Source: Pterobdella sp. o SKG-2022 (taxonomy: Eukaryota; Annelida; Clitellata; Hirudinida; Piscicolidae). From it: DNA of 64,000 bases. Shown here piece by piece: positions 14,101 to 24,100 of the stretch (position 1 is the stretch's first letter; every line of letters starts with the position of its first letter). A program made the translations under genes and the position numbers. The notes under the pieces are model-generated. The model was not told the origin of the DNA. It saw only the letters and a program-made list of their open reading frames with translations, and made no database searches. The stretch lies in NCBI GenBank assembly GCA_964035795.1, contig OZ038323.1, positions 499,456 through 563,455 of the forward strand. Direction: 5' to 3'.

Positions 14101-17100
14101 GTGGATACCAACCTTCACACTGAACTTGTTACCCAGCACATTATTTATTCTGACTCTACTCTTGCTACCAGAGTACATAGCCATGACCATCCTTTCTAAC
14201 CACTCCATCACCTCAAGCTTCCTCAAGGACCACCCAACAACTTTTTTTGGAACTCTATCGAAGGCTTTTTCTAGGTCAAAAAAAGGCAAAATACAGTTTT
14301 TTCTTATTGCAACTGTCGAGCTATGAAAATAGCATCGATGGTACCTCTACCTTGCATATATTACAGTTTGTAATTTTATTAGCAAAAAAAAAACCAAAGG
14401 GTTGCTTAAAAGCCGCGAGAGACATTTAGTCTGATACAGTATAATGTAATATGATATAATATAATAAAGGAAGGCTTCATAGGAGTTTTTTATTTAAAAT
14501 ATTTTGTTTCAATTTAGTTTTAAAAGTAATTGTTTTTTGTAAATTGTTATATATAAGAAAACTTACATTACATTAAATTGCATTCAAAGTTCATAATACT
14601 CAGTGGTCTGGAAACTCCTAAAGTTGATGCCACTATAATCATACTCGTCATTGATTTGATTTGGCATTTTGCATAAGCGTCTTTGGAGTCGCCATGGTAT
14701 TTCTAAACGCACGAAGGTTTATAATGCGTGTGTTCTAACTGTCCTTCTTTATGCTAGTGAAGCTTGGACCACATATAACAGGCACCTGAAACAACTTGAG
14801 TGTTTTCACCAACAGTGTCTGCGTAAGATTCTGGGCATAAAATGGCAGATGAACATCAGCGACACCGATATACTTGAGATGGCAAATATCGGTAGCATCG
14901 AAGTCCTAATTTCCAAGCAACAGCTCAAATGGAGCGGACACTTAGTAAGATTGCCTAACGAACGGATTCCAAAGCAAATATTTCACGGGCAACTTACCGA
15001 TGGCAAAATGGTTGGCTCACAAACCCAAAAAACGATTCAAAGATAGCTTGTTACAAACCTTCAAAAAATGCGACATAAACTCCGAATCATGGGAAACACA
15101 AGCGCGAAACAGATTAACTTGGAGGAACTTAATTTTTGAAGCAACCGATCGTTTTGAGGAAAGCAGACGGGAACACGCTAGACTTAGACGCGATCTCCGA
15201 AAAGGAAACATTACTGAGTATGTAACAGAACTAACTTGTGGTCAATGTGGGAGACCATGTTTGAGCAGAGCGGGTTTTCTGAGTCATTTAAGGTCTCATC
15301 GACGTCATGTTTCTTCGGCCAAGCATGAAAAGATCAGCTGAGTGCACACTACCCGTCAAAATCCTATTTGCCCAATGCCATATAGCAATATTTTTAACAT
15401 TTGTGGCAGCCTGCAAAGGTGCAGGTGCCATAAAAAGGCATGAAAAAGTTCATATTTCTTATCTCGACTTTTTTCATATATGTGGCAATTGTGGGAAGGT
15501 GTGCAAGTCCTCTGCGTGTTTGAAAAGCCACCTTCGAGCCAGAAACTGTTTGCAAAGCAATGGCAATACTTGAAGACGAGTTGCTGCCACCATATATAGC
15601 AGAATTAGCATTATTTAAGCATTGAAAAATCTCGGTTTTTTTTTATAAAATCAGCTTCTTTTTCCCATAGCTTCCAGAGCTTGTTCATTGCAACTATGGA
15701 TAGTGCCTTACGATTTAATCTCTTCTTTCATTGCTAATATTGATCCTAGTTTTTTAAATTTTAAATTATCTATAAAAGAAATAAGTTCCATTCTGTCGAT
15801 AAAATATCAGACTGTTAACGTCAGTATAAAAAGTTTTTTGAATACCGGTGAAACTACTAAGACTCAAATGGGAGATGACAAAAAATCCAAACTTCCTCCA
15901 GAAGTGAAAAAGTCACTTGCAACACGTTGATACAGACTACACGAAAACTATAAAAGGAACTTAAAGAATGGGCTCAAAATGAACATATGATTGAAGTTTT
16001 TCTGAGCACAATCAACTGGGCACTTCGAAAGTATTACTATACTTTGAAGAACCTGACAATAGTTCCAGAGAAAAAGAACTGTGGAAATACAAAAGAGAAG
16101 AGAGAAAAATATGCCGGAAATTTCAGGATGATGGAGGCGACTAACGGAAATGTTTTTTATTCAAATTTTTCGAAACATTTTCAGGATTTAAAAAAGCATT
16201 TTTTGAGTTTTTTTACCAAAAATATTTTTTTTTCATTTATCGAAAGTGCTTGAAAAGTGATTGCAAAAATTTGAAAAGTGATCGGAAAACCCTCTAGGAT
16301 TAATTTTTGAAAATGGAAATGAATGGTTTATTAACAGAGCACAGTATTTAACACCATTCCATGGATCTTCGGGCCTCCATCACAGTGGTTGAGTGGCTGG
16401 ATGGCGGACACCTTGATCAGGAAAGGTTCCTCAACCACATTCGTGCGTAAGCTCATCCAAGTGAGATCATCGCTTTTTTATCATTACCGATGTATTTTAA
16501 AACTCATCTAAAATCTTCTTTAGCCAAAGTAAATAATGTAAATGTAACACTATATTTATAAAGCGCTTTTCCTTATAGATCAAAGCTCTTGCTACAAATT
16601 TAATGTAGCGAAAACACCGTGCTAATTGTCGGTCATCGCGGGATCGAACCCGGTATTTTGGATGATTGTCTAACGCCCAACCATTGAGCTATAGGGGCCG
16701 GCAAATTATTTGAACACTGAATGTACCTTTATTAAGTACAAAGCTTTTCGTTAACAAAGTGACATTATCAAGCACGTTAAAATTCAAAGACACCGTTGTT
16801 TATATTCTGACCAAAGATAAAATTAAATTGAAATTAAAAAAAACAATGTTACTTTGTTAACAAAAAGCTTTGTACTTAATAAAATCACTTTTATTGTTCA
16901 AATAATTTGCAGTACAACTCATTTAGTTTTAAATGTTCAATGTGAGTTGATCTTTTATCGCCACATTCACCCTTTCTCATGTCTCAATCCCCCATCTTCT
17001 CACCACATTCCCCATCATGCCACCACATCCCCCATCTTCCCACCACATTCCCCATCATGCCACCACATCCCCCATCTTCCCACCACATCCCCCATCATGC

Positions 17101-17993
17101 CACCACATTCCTTATCATCCTATCCCTCTAGACCATAGCATTCCTTGGATCTGCAGTGTCTTTGTTATTGATGAGTCATTCCCACTCCTACATATCCGCA
17201 CTGGTTTTGATGACTCTGGCGATCAACTTTTCATGCTTTCACTACAGCGGACTGAGCATCCTCACTCAAGACATGGCACCCTCCTTCGCTGGAGTCGCCT
17301 ATGGTGGGTTCATGGGGGTGTTTGTTTCGATTACGATTCTCTTCTGCAGGCTGCATCAGCCTCCGACAGCCTCTTTATCTCGATCTCACTTTGAAAGATT
17401 TTACGCCATCTTGAATATTATTTTTTCACAAAGTTGTTGTTTGAATGTAGGAGTGCAGTCTTTGCTGAAATCGCACTCTTCATGGCTCCAAATTGCTTTT
17501 TTTTCTTCCTTTTCTCATTTTTTTTCACATTAATGACATAATTTAATTCATAATTACTACTCTTGTAACCATCATATGATTAATAATATTTATCAAATGC
17601 GACCAGCGTCAAATAAAGCAGCCAACCACAGGCATCCAGAACATGGCAGGCTCCACTCCAGGCTTTCTTGGTGTCTATGTCACTGGATACATCCTGGAAG
17701 TGACCAGAAGTTGGACGCTAGTGTTTGACCTCACTTCCGCCATTCTCTTTTTTGGCTGCTTCGTTTTTGTGGTCTTTGGTACCGGTAAAAGAATACTCTG
17801 ATGCGTTCAAATGCTGCCTTTCAATTATAATTCTCCATTTTTTAAACTATTCTTATAACGTTATGTTTTTTAGAATTAGGTTTTCAACATATATATATCT
17901 TTCACTAATAATTTTAAATGAATTTTAATAGATAATGTCATTAAGGCTGCAGAGGCAAACACCTTACACGCCCAAAATATAACCTCAGCATGA
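2156..17993 (+). CDS. SLC17A9: SLC17A9-like vesicular nucleotide transporter (MFS), about 12 exons
   Basis: Exons: 2156-2202 (tentative start), 2286-2412, 2525-2569, 10915-11086, 12089-12188, 12806-12879, 12941-13205, 13283-13379, 16338-16460, 17132-17303, 17632-17784, 17932-17993 (TGA). Every junction keeps phase, giving 478 residues; human SLC17A9 has 436. Family landmarks are a TM1 arginine in YASRTAMPVC (about residue 37), VLSSFFWGYITTQIIGGHMAD, SERAFSYSFAVSGSHIG, QFYIILSWLSTYFSETFP, FVRKLIQ and HYSGLSILTQDMAPSFAGVAYG. VNUT loads ATP and other nucleotides into secretory vesicles using membrane potential and chloride. The 265-base exon adds a long charged loop (about residues 203-270) between the two six-helix halves. 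Upstream residues MWHGAQMLRHH before the TM1 exon are only phase-compatible, so the start is uncertain. A polyadenylation signal AATAAA is at 18542-18547. Introns of about 8.3 and 3 kb carry transposons. Another SLC17 member is the alternative, but alignment length and motifs fit A9 best. Confidence 0.9.
2570..3775. other. Intron sequence, AT-rich, no element recognised
   Basis: This is the first part of the long SLC17A9 intron. It consists of A/T runs and short imperfect repeats. I see no coding motif, RNA gene or clear transposon end before the LINE sequence begins near 3776. Confidence 0.6.
4282..4470 (+). mobile_element. tRNA-Ile-like SINE, sense orientation
   Basis: The head folds as a tRNA: acceptor arms GGCCCAT/GTGGGCC, A box TAGCTCAGAGG, B box GGTTCGATTTC, and an anticodon-like loop with TAAT in a TTAGA/TCTAA-type stem, as in tRNA-Ile(AAT). 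A body follows (GCACCTGTTCCACAGAGTG, TTTTCGCTACATTAA). The tail has two GCGCTTT words and ends in repeated ATTACATT. It is inserted inside the RT reading region of the surrounding LINE and separates GQITKS from AVIITL. Confidence 0.85.
5145..7670 (+). mobile_element. 5'-truncated A/C-rich non-LTR retrotransposon (copy 1 of the 2A-bearing family)
   Basis: The insert starts inside the endonuclease region (TWHSSFTDD-like). It runs through RT motifs: [20 protein letters not shown] near 6180, [16 protein letters not shown] near 6275, [14 protein letters not shown] near 6391, a GVPQGDVLSP-type word broken near 6555, and TYADDIT near 6650. It ends at GGTGCTCGGGGTT followed by nine A. The same 10 bases, CCAGCTGACA, lie on both sides (5135-5144 and 7671-7680), a target-site duplication that defines the borders. 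The + strand is strikingly poor in G. Frameshifts and stops show it is inactive. Copy 2 at 22841-26379 is longer at its 5' end. Confidence 0.9.
8551..9640. other. Intron sequence with a dispersed repeat (8868-9025)
   Basis: The stretch 8868-9025 (CAAGATCCGCCGTTCCCAT...) is similar to 12458-12615 (CAAGATACGCCGTTCCCAT...), both reading into an ACCTGGGTCT / TCTGCTCTTA region. The pair is a dispersed repeat of unknown class. A short match to the SINE body (CTTGTTCCACCGTGTG) is near 9200. Nothing else is recognised. Confidence 0.5.
9640..10250 (-). mobile_element. Decayed RTE-like reverse transcriptase fragment
   Basis: On the minus strand, around 9850, the words CFVDYEKTFDCIDWKKLEDIG give the conserved RT block that contains the first catalytic Asp. 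Upstream of it, near 9990, CKNFRTISSM resembles the (D/N)(F/Y)RTIS(L/M) block. Multiple stops are present. The fragment lies in the long SLC17A9 intron, antisense to the gene. Bases 10251-10760 downstream hold nothing recognised. Confidence 0.65.
10765..10890. repeat. Half-MITE-like dispersed repeat, copy A
   Basis: The words TTTTTGAACACT, TAGTTCTTATTGGAAATAT and GCTTTTCGTTATCAATG recur at 18760-18840 and, more diverged, in the foldback element at 16701-16912. This copy ends about 25 bases before the SLC17A9 exon at 10915. Confidence 0.5.
11087..12088. other. Intron, nothing recognised
   Basis: AT-rich intron of the SLC17A9 gene. There is no coding motif, RNA gene or transposon end that I can support. 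Confidence 0.5.
12458..12615. repeat. Dispersed repeat, second copy of 8868-9025
   Basis: This stretch shares CAAGATACGCCGTTCCCAT, CTTGAACAGTT and a following CTGCTACC word with 8868-9025. It lies in an SLC17A9 intron. The class is unknown; a LINE 3' untranslated region is possible. Confidence 0.5.
13690..14330 (-). mobile_element. RTE/BovB-type reverse transcriptase fragment with cysteine knuckle
   Basis: The minus strand encodes FFDLEKAFDRVPKKVVGWSL, SRVRINNVLGNKFSVKVGIH, QGSVPSPLLFIIVLEALS and ELLYADDFVIIALSLKELE. These are RT blocks with both the FDxxKAFD-type and YADD aspartates. Beyond a frameshift near 13910 comes VMVSALNHG and then a cysteine/histidine knuckle (CGVCFKGVSASSILCTLCNH, then WVHKRC). 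RTE/BovB elements carry a knuckle of this kind after the YADD block. The copy is 5' truncated and frameshifted, and is antisense within an SLC17A9 intron. Confidence 0.85.
14555..14665 (-). repeat. Short dispersed repeat (SINE-like), minus orientation
   Basis: Its reverse complement (AAATCAAATCAATGACGAG, then CAGACCACTGAGTATTATG, then GAATGCAATTTAATG) matches 30945-31085. The beginning also matches 59634-59665. The AATGTAATG tail recalls the tRNA-SINE tail, but no tRNA head is visible. Confidence 0.6.
14640..15590 (+). mobile_element. 3' end of APE-type LINE with multiple zinc fingers
   Basis: The start is HKRLWSRHGISKRTKVYNAC, leading into VLLYASEAWTTY, LKQLECFHQQCLRKILGI, LISKQQLKWSGHLVRLP and KKRFKDSLLQTFKKCDI, after one frameshift near 15010. 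It ends in C2H2-like fingers: CGQCGRPCLSRAGFLSHLRSH, a broken middle finger ending in IKRHEKVH, and CGNCGKVCKSSACLKSHL. This is the C-terminal part of the element family at 3776-8550. The fingers belong to the retrotransposon and not to a host zinc-finger gene. Confidence 0.8.
15591..16337. other. Intron, nothing recognised
   Basis: AT-rich intron upstream of the SLC17A9 exon at 16338. The short open stretches have no recognisable motif. Confidence 0.5.
16545..16700 (-). mobile_element. tRNA-Ile-like SINE, antisense
   Basis: The tail comes first on the + strand (TTTATAAAGCGCTTTTCCTTATAG), then the body (TTTAATGTAGCGAAAACACCG), then the tRNA head with B box GGGATCGAACCCGG and A-box complement CCATTGAGCTATA. 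It ends at GGGGCCGGC, where a foldback element begins directly. Confidence 0.85.
16701..16912. mobile_element. Foldback MITE-like element with roughly 65-base inverted repeats
   Basis: The left arm begins GCAAATTATTTGAACA and includes TTTATTAAGTACAAAGCTTT and GTTAACAAAGTGACATT. The right arm is its inverted partner (AATGTTACTTTGTTAACA, AAAGCTTTGTACTTAATAAA, TGTTCAAATAATTTGC). The centre is AT-rich with no coding potential. Its outer word is shared with repeats at 10765 and 18760. The left arm abuts the SINE head exactly. Confidence 0.8.
16985..17112 (+). repeat. Minisatellite, about 19-base unit (CCACATCCCCCATCTTCC / CCACATTCCCCATCATG)
   Basis: Six or so tandem units alternate CCCATCTTCCCACCACA and CCCATCATGCCACCACA. 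The tract ends about 20 bases before the SLC17A9 exon at 17132, where it forms much of the polypyrimidine region. Confidence 0.85.
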
Positions 17994-18984
17994 GTTGTTA
18001 TTTCAAATAATTTTAATTTATCATGAACATTTCATCCTGGCATATACCAGCAAACAAGTCTCACGAGAAAATGATCAAATCATTTTTAAATATGCTTATT
18101 TGTTCAAAAAAATCACTGCCTGCTTTTTTTTGTTTGTTCGAGATTCAAAATTGCCTGATCATAAACGTCAGTTATCCAACAGACCCTATATGAGTTTTGT
18201 GCTTTTGACTGCGGCATGCAGAGTATCATTTTCACTTGCCTCTTGTCATTCCTTATTATTGTAACTTAAGTCAATTTGGTTTAATGCTCCCAAACCTTCC
18301 CGTTGTGTGTTTTTTAAAATGTTTACATAATAGTCATATGCGTCAAGATGTTGACTTGTGGCATTGGTGCCAATTTTCCAAGTTTTGATCATCACTGCCC
18401 AGTCTCCGCAGCTTATATTACTTTCAACTTTGAGTTGTTGATGTCGTCATTTATTATTTCTTCGTGGCATGCATACATTTTTTTTGTTCGGTTTGGTTTA
18501 CTACATAGGTTTGGTTCACTACTTAGGTTTGCAAAATTTGGAATAAAATTATAAAGTAAACCATATATGGAAGCATTCTTTTATTGTTAATTATTCAAAA
18601 ATTGTGAAAAGTTCAAAAGGTTCAGGAAACAAAGGCTGCTCACTCTCAACTTAAATTTTATAATACAAAATTTTAGAAACCCCTCACTACAAAGTTTCAA
18701 AACTGCATCAATGAAAAATAGCATTTGAACACAACTCCATGAGGAACAATGGCTTACTCGAGCCAAGGTGAAATAGAGAGATTTTTGAACACTGGTAGTT
18801 TTTATTGAAAATATAAATTTTTTTGTTATCAATCAGAAATTTACACCGAAGAGTACTTTAATAAAATTTATTAGTGTTAAAAAATATCTGCATCAAGTAC
18901 ATCACTTGATGCTTACAAAGGCATGCGCAATCATGTGGCCTAAGATTCATGTCGCAGAAACATCGAAACTGCTAGTTTGTATAG
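17994..18984. other. 3' region of SLC17A9 with dispersed repeat copy B (18760-18840)
   Basis: This is the likely 3' untranslated region and flank. AATAAA lies at 18542. At 18760-18840 TTTTTGAACACTGGTAG and TTATTGAAAATATAAAT match the repeat at 10765-10890. Nothing else is recognised. Confidence 0.5.
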
Positions 18985-19080
18985 AGCCTTTTATCGCAGT
19001 TTAAAGCGCTTGCTACAAATTTAAAGTAACGAAAACACAGTGGAACAGGTGCTAATTGTCGGCCCATGTGGGATTCAGTT
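18985..19080 (-). mobile_element. Truncated tRNA-like SINE, antisense
   Basis: Tail and body words are present (AAAGCGCTTGCTACAAATTT, GGAACAGGTGCTAATTGTCG, GCCCATGTGGGATTC). The head breaks off after the B-box region, so most of the tRNA part is missing. Confidence 0.75.
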
Positions 19081-19270
19081 AATTAGAGAGATATGGAGGT
19101 TGGAGGAGGAGAGATGAAAAGGTATGGAGTTTGAAGGGAAAAGTATGGAAGAGTAGAAATGAGAAGGTATGGAGAAAGAAATATGGAGGGGAATGAAAGA
19201 GGAGGTATGGAGAGATGAGGAGGTATACAGAAAGAAAGATAGGGAGAAGGAGAGATGGAGAGGTTAGTAT
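19081..19270 (+). repeat. Purine-rich degenerate minisatellite
   Basis: About 190 bases are almost all G and A on the + strand, built on variants of GAGGTATGGAGAGA. No coding motif is present. Bases 19271-19909 that follow are AT-rich and hold nothing recognised. Confidence 0.75.
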
Positions 19271-19909
19271 ATCATATTATTTTCGAGATTCGTGTGGTGA
19301 TTAGTAAGCAAGTGATTTTTAGATATACTTATTCATTCAACTGAAGTATCTGGTCTTTTATTGGAAAAAAATTTCTAGCTTTGGCATTTTTAATTCGATT
19401 TTATATACCAAGATTTATTAAATAGTTTTCTCTCAGCATAATGGGTATTTCTGAATCATTTTTATTTCTCTTCTTACTATTAGACTCGTTTCGTCACAAC
19501 TTGTGCCATGCTTTTCTCATAGTTGATTTTGTCGCTGATGACATGCACTTCAAAAAACTTTCAAAACCCATCGTGAGAATTTGTTCAGATTATGAATGAA
19601 TCCGAGTTTTTGAAGAGACGACTGCATTTTAGTGTATTTTTGACGCTGTCCTTATTCATAATATATTTGTAAAAACTAACGGTATTTTAAAAGCGATGTT
19701 GTTAATCGGAAAAACTTGAAATACATGATTAACGAAAAAATCTAAATAAAATTATTATTTTTATATAAAAATCGAGCTTATGCGTTTTTGTGCGTTCATT
19801 AGTTTTTTGTTATGAACCAGGAAAAATTTTATTGAAAAAATTAGTCAATTAAAAATTTTATTTGTCTGAAAGATCACTACTAACGACTTTGCCACAATGC
19901 CATCATGGA

Positions 19910-20253
19910 CAAAGCCCAGTGTTCATTATCCAGTGTTTCAAAATGCGCAGTCGATCAAAACACACAAGCCATAACCTCACAAAAACATATTTGATTGGTT
20001 GACAAAAATTCACAAAATAAATAGAAAAATTAATTTATTCGGGTATTATTATTCATCAAATAATATTTATATAAAAAATTTTGTTTAATAATAAAAATGA
20101 GTTGAGATTAAACGGTAAGAACGACAATTTATTGTAGCATATTTATTTTGTGAATTTTTGTCAATCAATCAAATATGTTTTTGTGAGGTTGTGGCTTGTG
20201 TGTTTTGATTGACTGCGCATTTTGAAGCTCAGGATAATGAACACTCAAAGCCC
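19910..20253. mobile_element. hAT-type MITE with about 112-base terminal inverted repeats and 8-base TSD
   Basis: The left end AGTGTTCATTATCC (19918) and right end GGATAATGAACACT (to 20245) open long inverted repeats that contain TTCAAAATGCGCAGTC, AAAACACACAAGCC and AACCTCACAAAAACATAT. The direct repeats CAAAGCCC at 19910-19917 and 20246-20253 flank them exactly. An 8-base duplication with AGTG...CACT ends is the hAT signature. The centre has no coding potential, so it is non-autonomous. Confidence 0.9.
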
Positions 20254-21099
20254 AACCCCAAAAAGGCTTCACAAGCGTGATATTAGGAAAAAGTTTGTAA
20301 TTCTTTTAAAGGTCATTCTACGGATTTTTGAAGTGAGAATTGTTTTATTGAAATATTTTTAAAATAAACGATAATCATAAAAGTTTTCAATTTTTTTCTA
20401 CAAAAAACTCGAAAAAAACAAACATTTTGATGAGATGAGAAATATCAAATCAAAGTTATTTAATATTTCCATGATCTTTTGAGCTCTTTAAAAAATTTTA
20501 CCTTTACAACCACTGTTTAATGTTAGCTTGAAAAAACTAAATAAAATATATTGGCACCCCTTATATAAGTCTACAACATCTACCACAAAACTCTGATAAA
20601 GTTCTATTTGAAATTTATTTTTATCAGATTTGAAACTATCCAAAGCAGCATGACGTTAGTGAAGAGATTGTATAATGTTCCAAAGAGCTTTAGATTTTTC
20701 ACATCTCTCTTACTTATGAAACTATTCTTTTAAAATATTTGCATCAATTTACGTAATTTTTCGTGATTTCTTGATCTACTATAAAAGCAGTTTTAGAGAA
20801 TAATAGTTAAGGTTATCTTTGATAGACTATAGGACATACTTTTGTATTACATTACTTTTTCTTCATCTTTAACTTTTTGATTTATTTATTAATATACTTT
20901 TAAATAAATTTTAGTTGAATTATATAGCCAACATGTTTTTCAGACTAGCAACAGCACGTGAATATTTAAAAAAATTAAATTTTTAAAAATTTATTTCTTA
21001 ATTATAAATTATTAGCCTCAAAAGTGTCAATTAAAAAAACACAATTTAATATATGCTCTGTTAAGTGAATAGTATTCAGGCTTATTAATCTCATTGCAG
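20254..21099. other. AT-rich intergenic or 5' region of ALAS
   Basis: No coding motif or clear repeat is visible. The ALAS promoter and any untranslated first exon should lie here, because the first coding exon has a good acceptor (CATTGCAG) just before its ATG. Confidence 0.45.
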
Positions 21100-21101
21100 A
21101 C

Positions 21102-24100
21102 ATGTACAAGGCACTACATTGTCCCTTTTTGAACCGCATGTCAGTGAGTCAAGTGAAGCAGCATTCGGTGCAGTTGTTGCAGATGGCTGATCAGTGTCCC
21201 ATGTTGGCTCGCATCTTTAACTCGTCCACTTTCTCTCATGGTCTCTCATTTCCTTCATTGATGCTTCAGCATATTAAATGTGAATTATGATGCAGGCAAG
21301 GTGGAGAAAGCAATAATGGAACACTTCTCTGCCAAACAAGGTTCCTGAATCATTCCCCTCAATAACATGCCTGAATTAGACTAGCAGGCTATAAAAATAT
21401 GTCCCAAATAAATTTTTATTTCCATTTGTTACCTTGTAGTAGTATTGATAACCTAGGCCAACTTTTGTCAACCCAAGTTACTGAGACATGTATAACAGTA
21501 TATGTAATGTAATGAGGTATTTATAAAGCGCTTTTCCTTATAGATCAAAGTGCTTGCTACAAATTTAATGTAGTGAAAACACACTGCAGAACAGGTGCTA
21601 ATTGTAAGCCCATGCGGGATCAAACCTGGTAACTTTAGATAACTAGTCTAATGCTCTACTTCTGAGCTATATGAACAGATTCTTTCATTATGATCTATTT
21701 AGATTATAAATAAGAAGATACATTTTGGGAGAGCATGAAATCATGTGAGAAATCACTTTTTTTTGCTTTGCTCAACATGAGTTTTTTCTAAACACAATTA
21801 GCTGCATACTCAGTTAAAGACATTGGAAATAAGCTATGAGGAGGCTAGGGCATTATTCAAGTGCATTTGAAATGACTCAAAATATTCAATGTACGTCTAT
21901 TTATTTATTTATATATTCATATATTTGCTTTTTTTTATATTTATACTTATTTAGTCTAATGTATAAATATATGTGCAACTCTTGGTAAATGAAAGTGGGT
22001 TATAAAAGGATATGCTTGATACACAGAGGCTGAAGAGGTTCCATGGAACACTACTGCATGCAGAAGGGTGTCGTCATCAGCTCCTACCAATACCCCTGTG
22101 GCCGTCAATGCTCAGTCTCCTGAACATCTTTTTGACTATGAGGACTTCTTCAAGGGCCAACTTGATGCCAAAAAAAAGGACAACACCTATCGGGTCTTCA
22201 AAAAGGTGGTTTGTAATCTTTTGATTATAATCCTAATATATATTATTCACTCACAAGTATTTTAGTACATGGGATGTAAAGTAAATTCTAGCAGAGAGTG
22301 CTGATATAATTCCTGGATCCATGCTAAGTGTGCAAAGATTCTAAAAGTGTCTGCAAAACTAGCTAAAGATTTCATATGTTTGAAATGCAAAAGTAGCACG
22401 GACTTCAGCGCACAACCTGTAGAATCTTTATGCGATGGCATTGAGAAAGTGCATGCTTTTCTGTACATAGGAAGTAAAGTAGATTCTATCGGAGATTGCG
22501 AGGCGACTGTAACTGCAAGAATGAGCTCAGACTGGGCGAAGTTCAAGAAATGTAATGATATTTTATCCAAGTTTCTCTCTCAAAATCAAAGGACGAGTTT
22601 ATGCAAGCTGTGTTAGATCAGCAATGCTATTTGAGAGTGAGGTTTGGTGTCTAAGACAAAATGAGTTTGATTTTCTGAAAAAAAAACAGAAAGGACTATG
22701 GTGAGAGCAATTTGTAGAGTGAAGTTATCCGATAGGTTTAAAAGTAAATCTTTAATTGATAGAATAGAAACAAACACTATGGTTTATTGAAAAATTCATT
22801 ACACAAAACTTTTCGTAAGAATATCTTACATTATCGAGTGTTCCGAGAGGCAGGCCTACACGTGGTCGGAATGTGTTCTCAAGGAGAACCAAATCTGCCT
22901 TAACACCCCCTTTCCTCTCTCTCTCTCTCAACAAGAGGAGGACCTCAAATCAGGCCATCTTTTTATGGCCTGCCTCCACCAAAACCCGGACTGGTGAAAA
23001 AGGGCTCACCTGCTTCTCACAGGAGATGTGGAAAGCAACCCGGGGCCCATGTGGTACTGTGCTGTATATACACATAAAATCATTCCATATCAAACTTCCA
23101 TCCAATGCAATTATACCACCTCTCACTGGATTCACTTCAAATGCTCACACACCAAACTCAAATCCTACTCACTCATTCATATGTCACACACATCAAATCC
23201 ACACTCCAAAACTTCTCGCACACACAATTCAACACTAAAAACCCTCTACACACATCAACAAACTAAACCAACCACCCAAAACCAATCAACTCTCCACTCA
23301 CTATCCCCATAACAACACCAAACAACATTGACATAATACAGCTCAACATCAACTCAATCAACAAGAAAACAACTGAACTCACCCACCTAATACACAAACA
23401 AAAAATACACATCATCACTACAAGAATCCAACCTCAACAACAAACACAAAACCCCACACATCCCTAACTTTTCATCCATTAGACTAGACAGACCCTTATC
23501 CCAAAAAGGTGGAGGTCTGCTAACCTACATCAACAACAACATAACCTACTCACAAATCCCCACCCCCACAAACCTGATCACCAACAACATCGAAGTTCTC
23601 ACCATAAAAATACATTTTAAAAACACCAATCTACACATTTCAAACTTCTATATCCCACCCAACACCAACAACATAGATAATTCAATCACCAATCTTTTCA
23701 TCCACCTCCCAATTCCATAATCACGGGTGACTTTAATGCCCACTCACAAACATGGCACTCTCCTTTCACGGACCACAGAGGCCAACTCATAACTTCACTC
23801 ATTCTCAATCAAAACACTCCCATTCGACTACAATTCAACCCAAATCAACAACCCACCTCCCCCAACATCACAATAGCAGACACCGCAATATCAGCCAACT
23901 TCACTTGGCAAACACTTAAAGCCCTGAACTCCGACCATCTCCCCATTCTCATCACATTCAAAAACAAATACAAAATACTCACAACTAAACCCTCAGAACT
24001 TTTACCAACTACAGGAAAGCCAACTGGCTCTAATACACCAAGGACATAGAACACGCACTCAAAAACAACCCTCTTCACGAAGATCCCCACACAGCTGACC

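Noticed and set aside
15000..15573. Host C2H2 zinc-finger gene
   Set aside because: The fingers follow a LINE thumb and tail region and match the C-terminus of that LINE family.
17156..17533. Single 125-codon frame as an intronless gene
   Set aside because: Only the first part is the SLC17A9 exon (17132-17303); the rest is intron read-through past a good donor.
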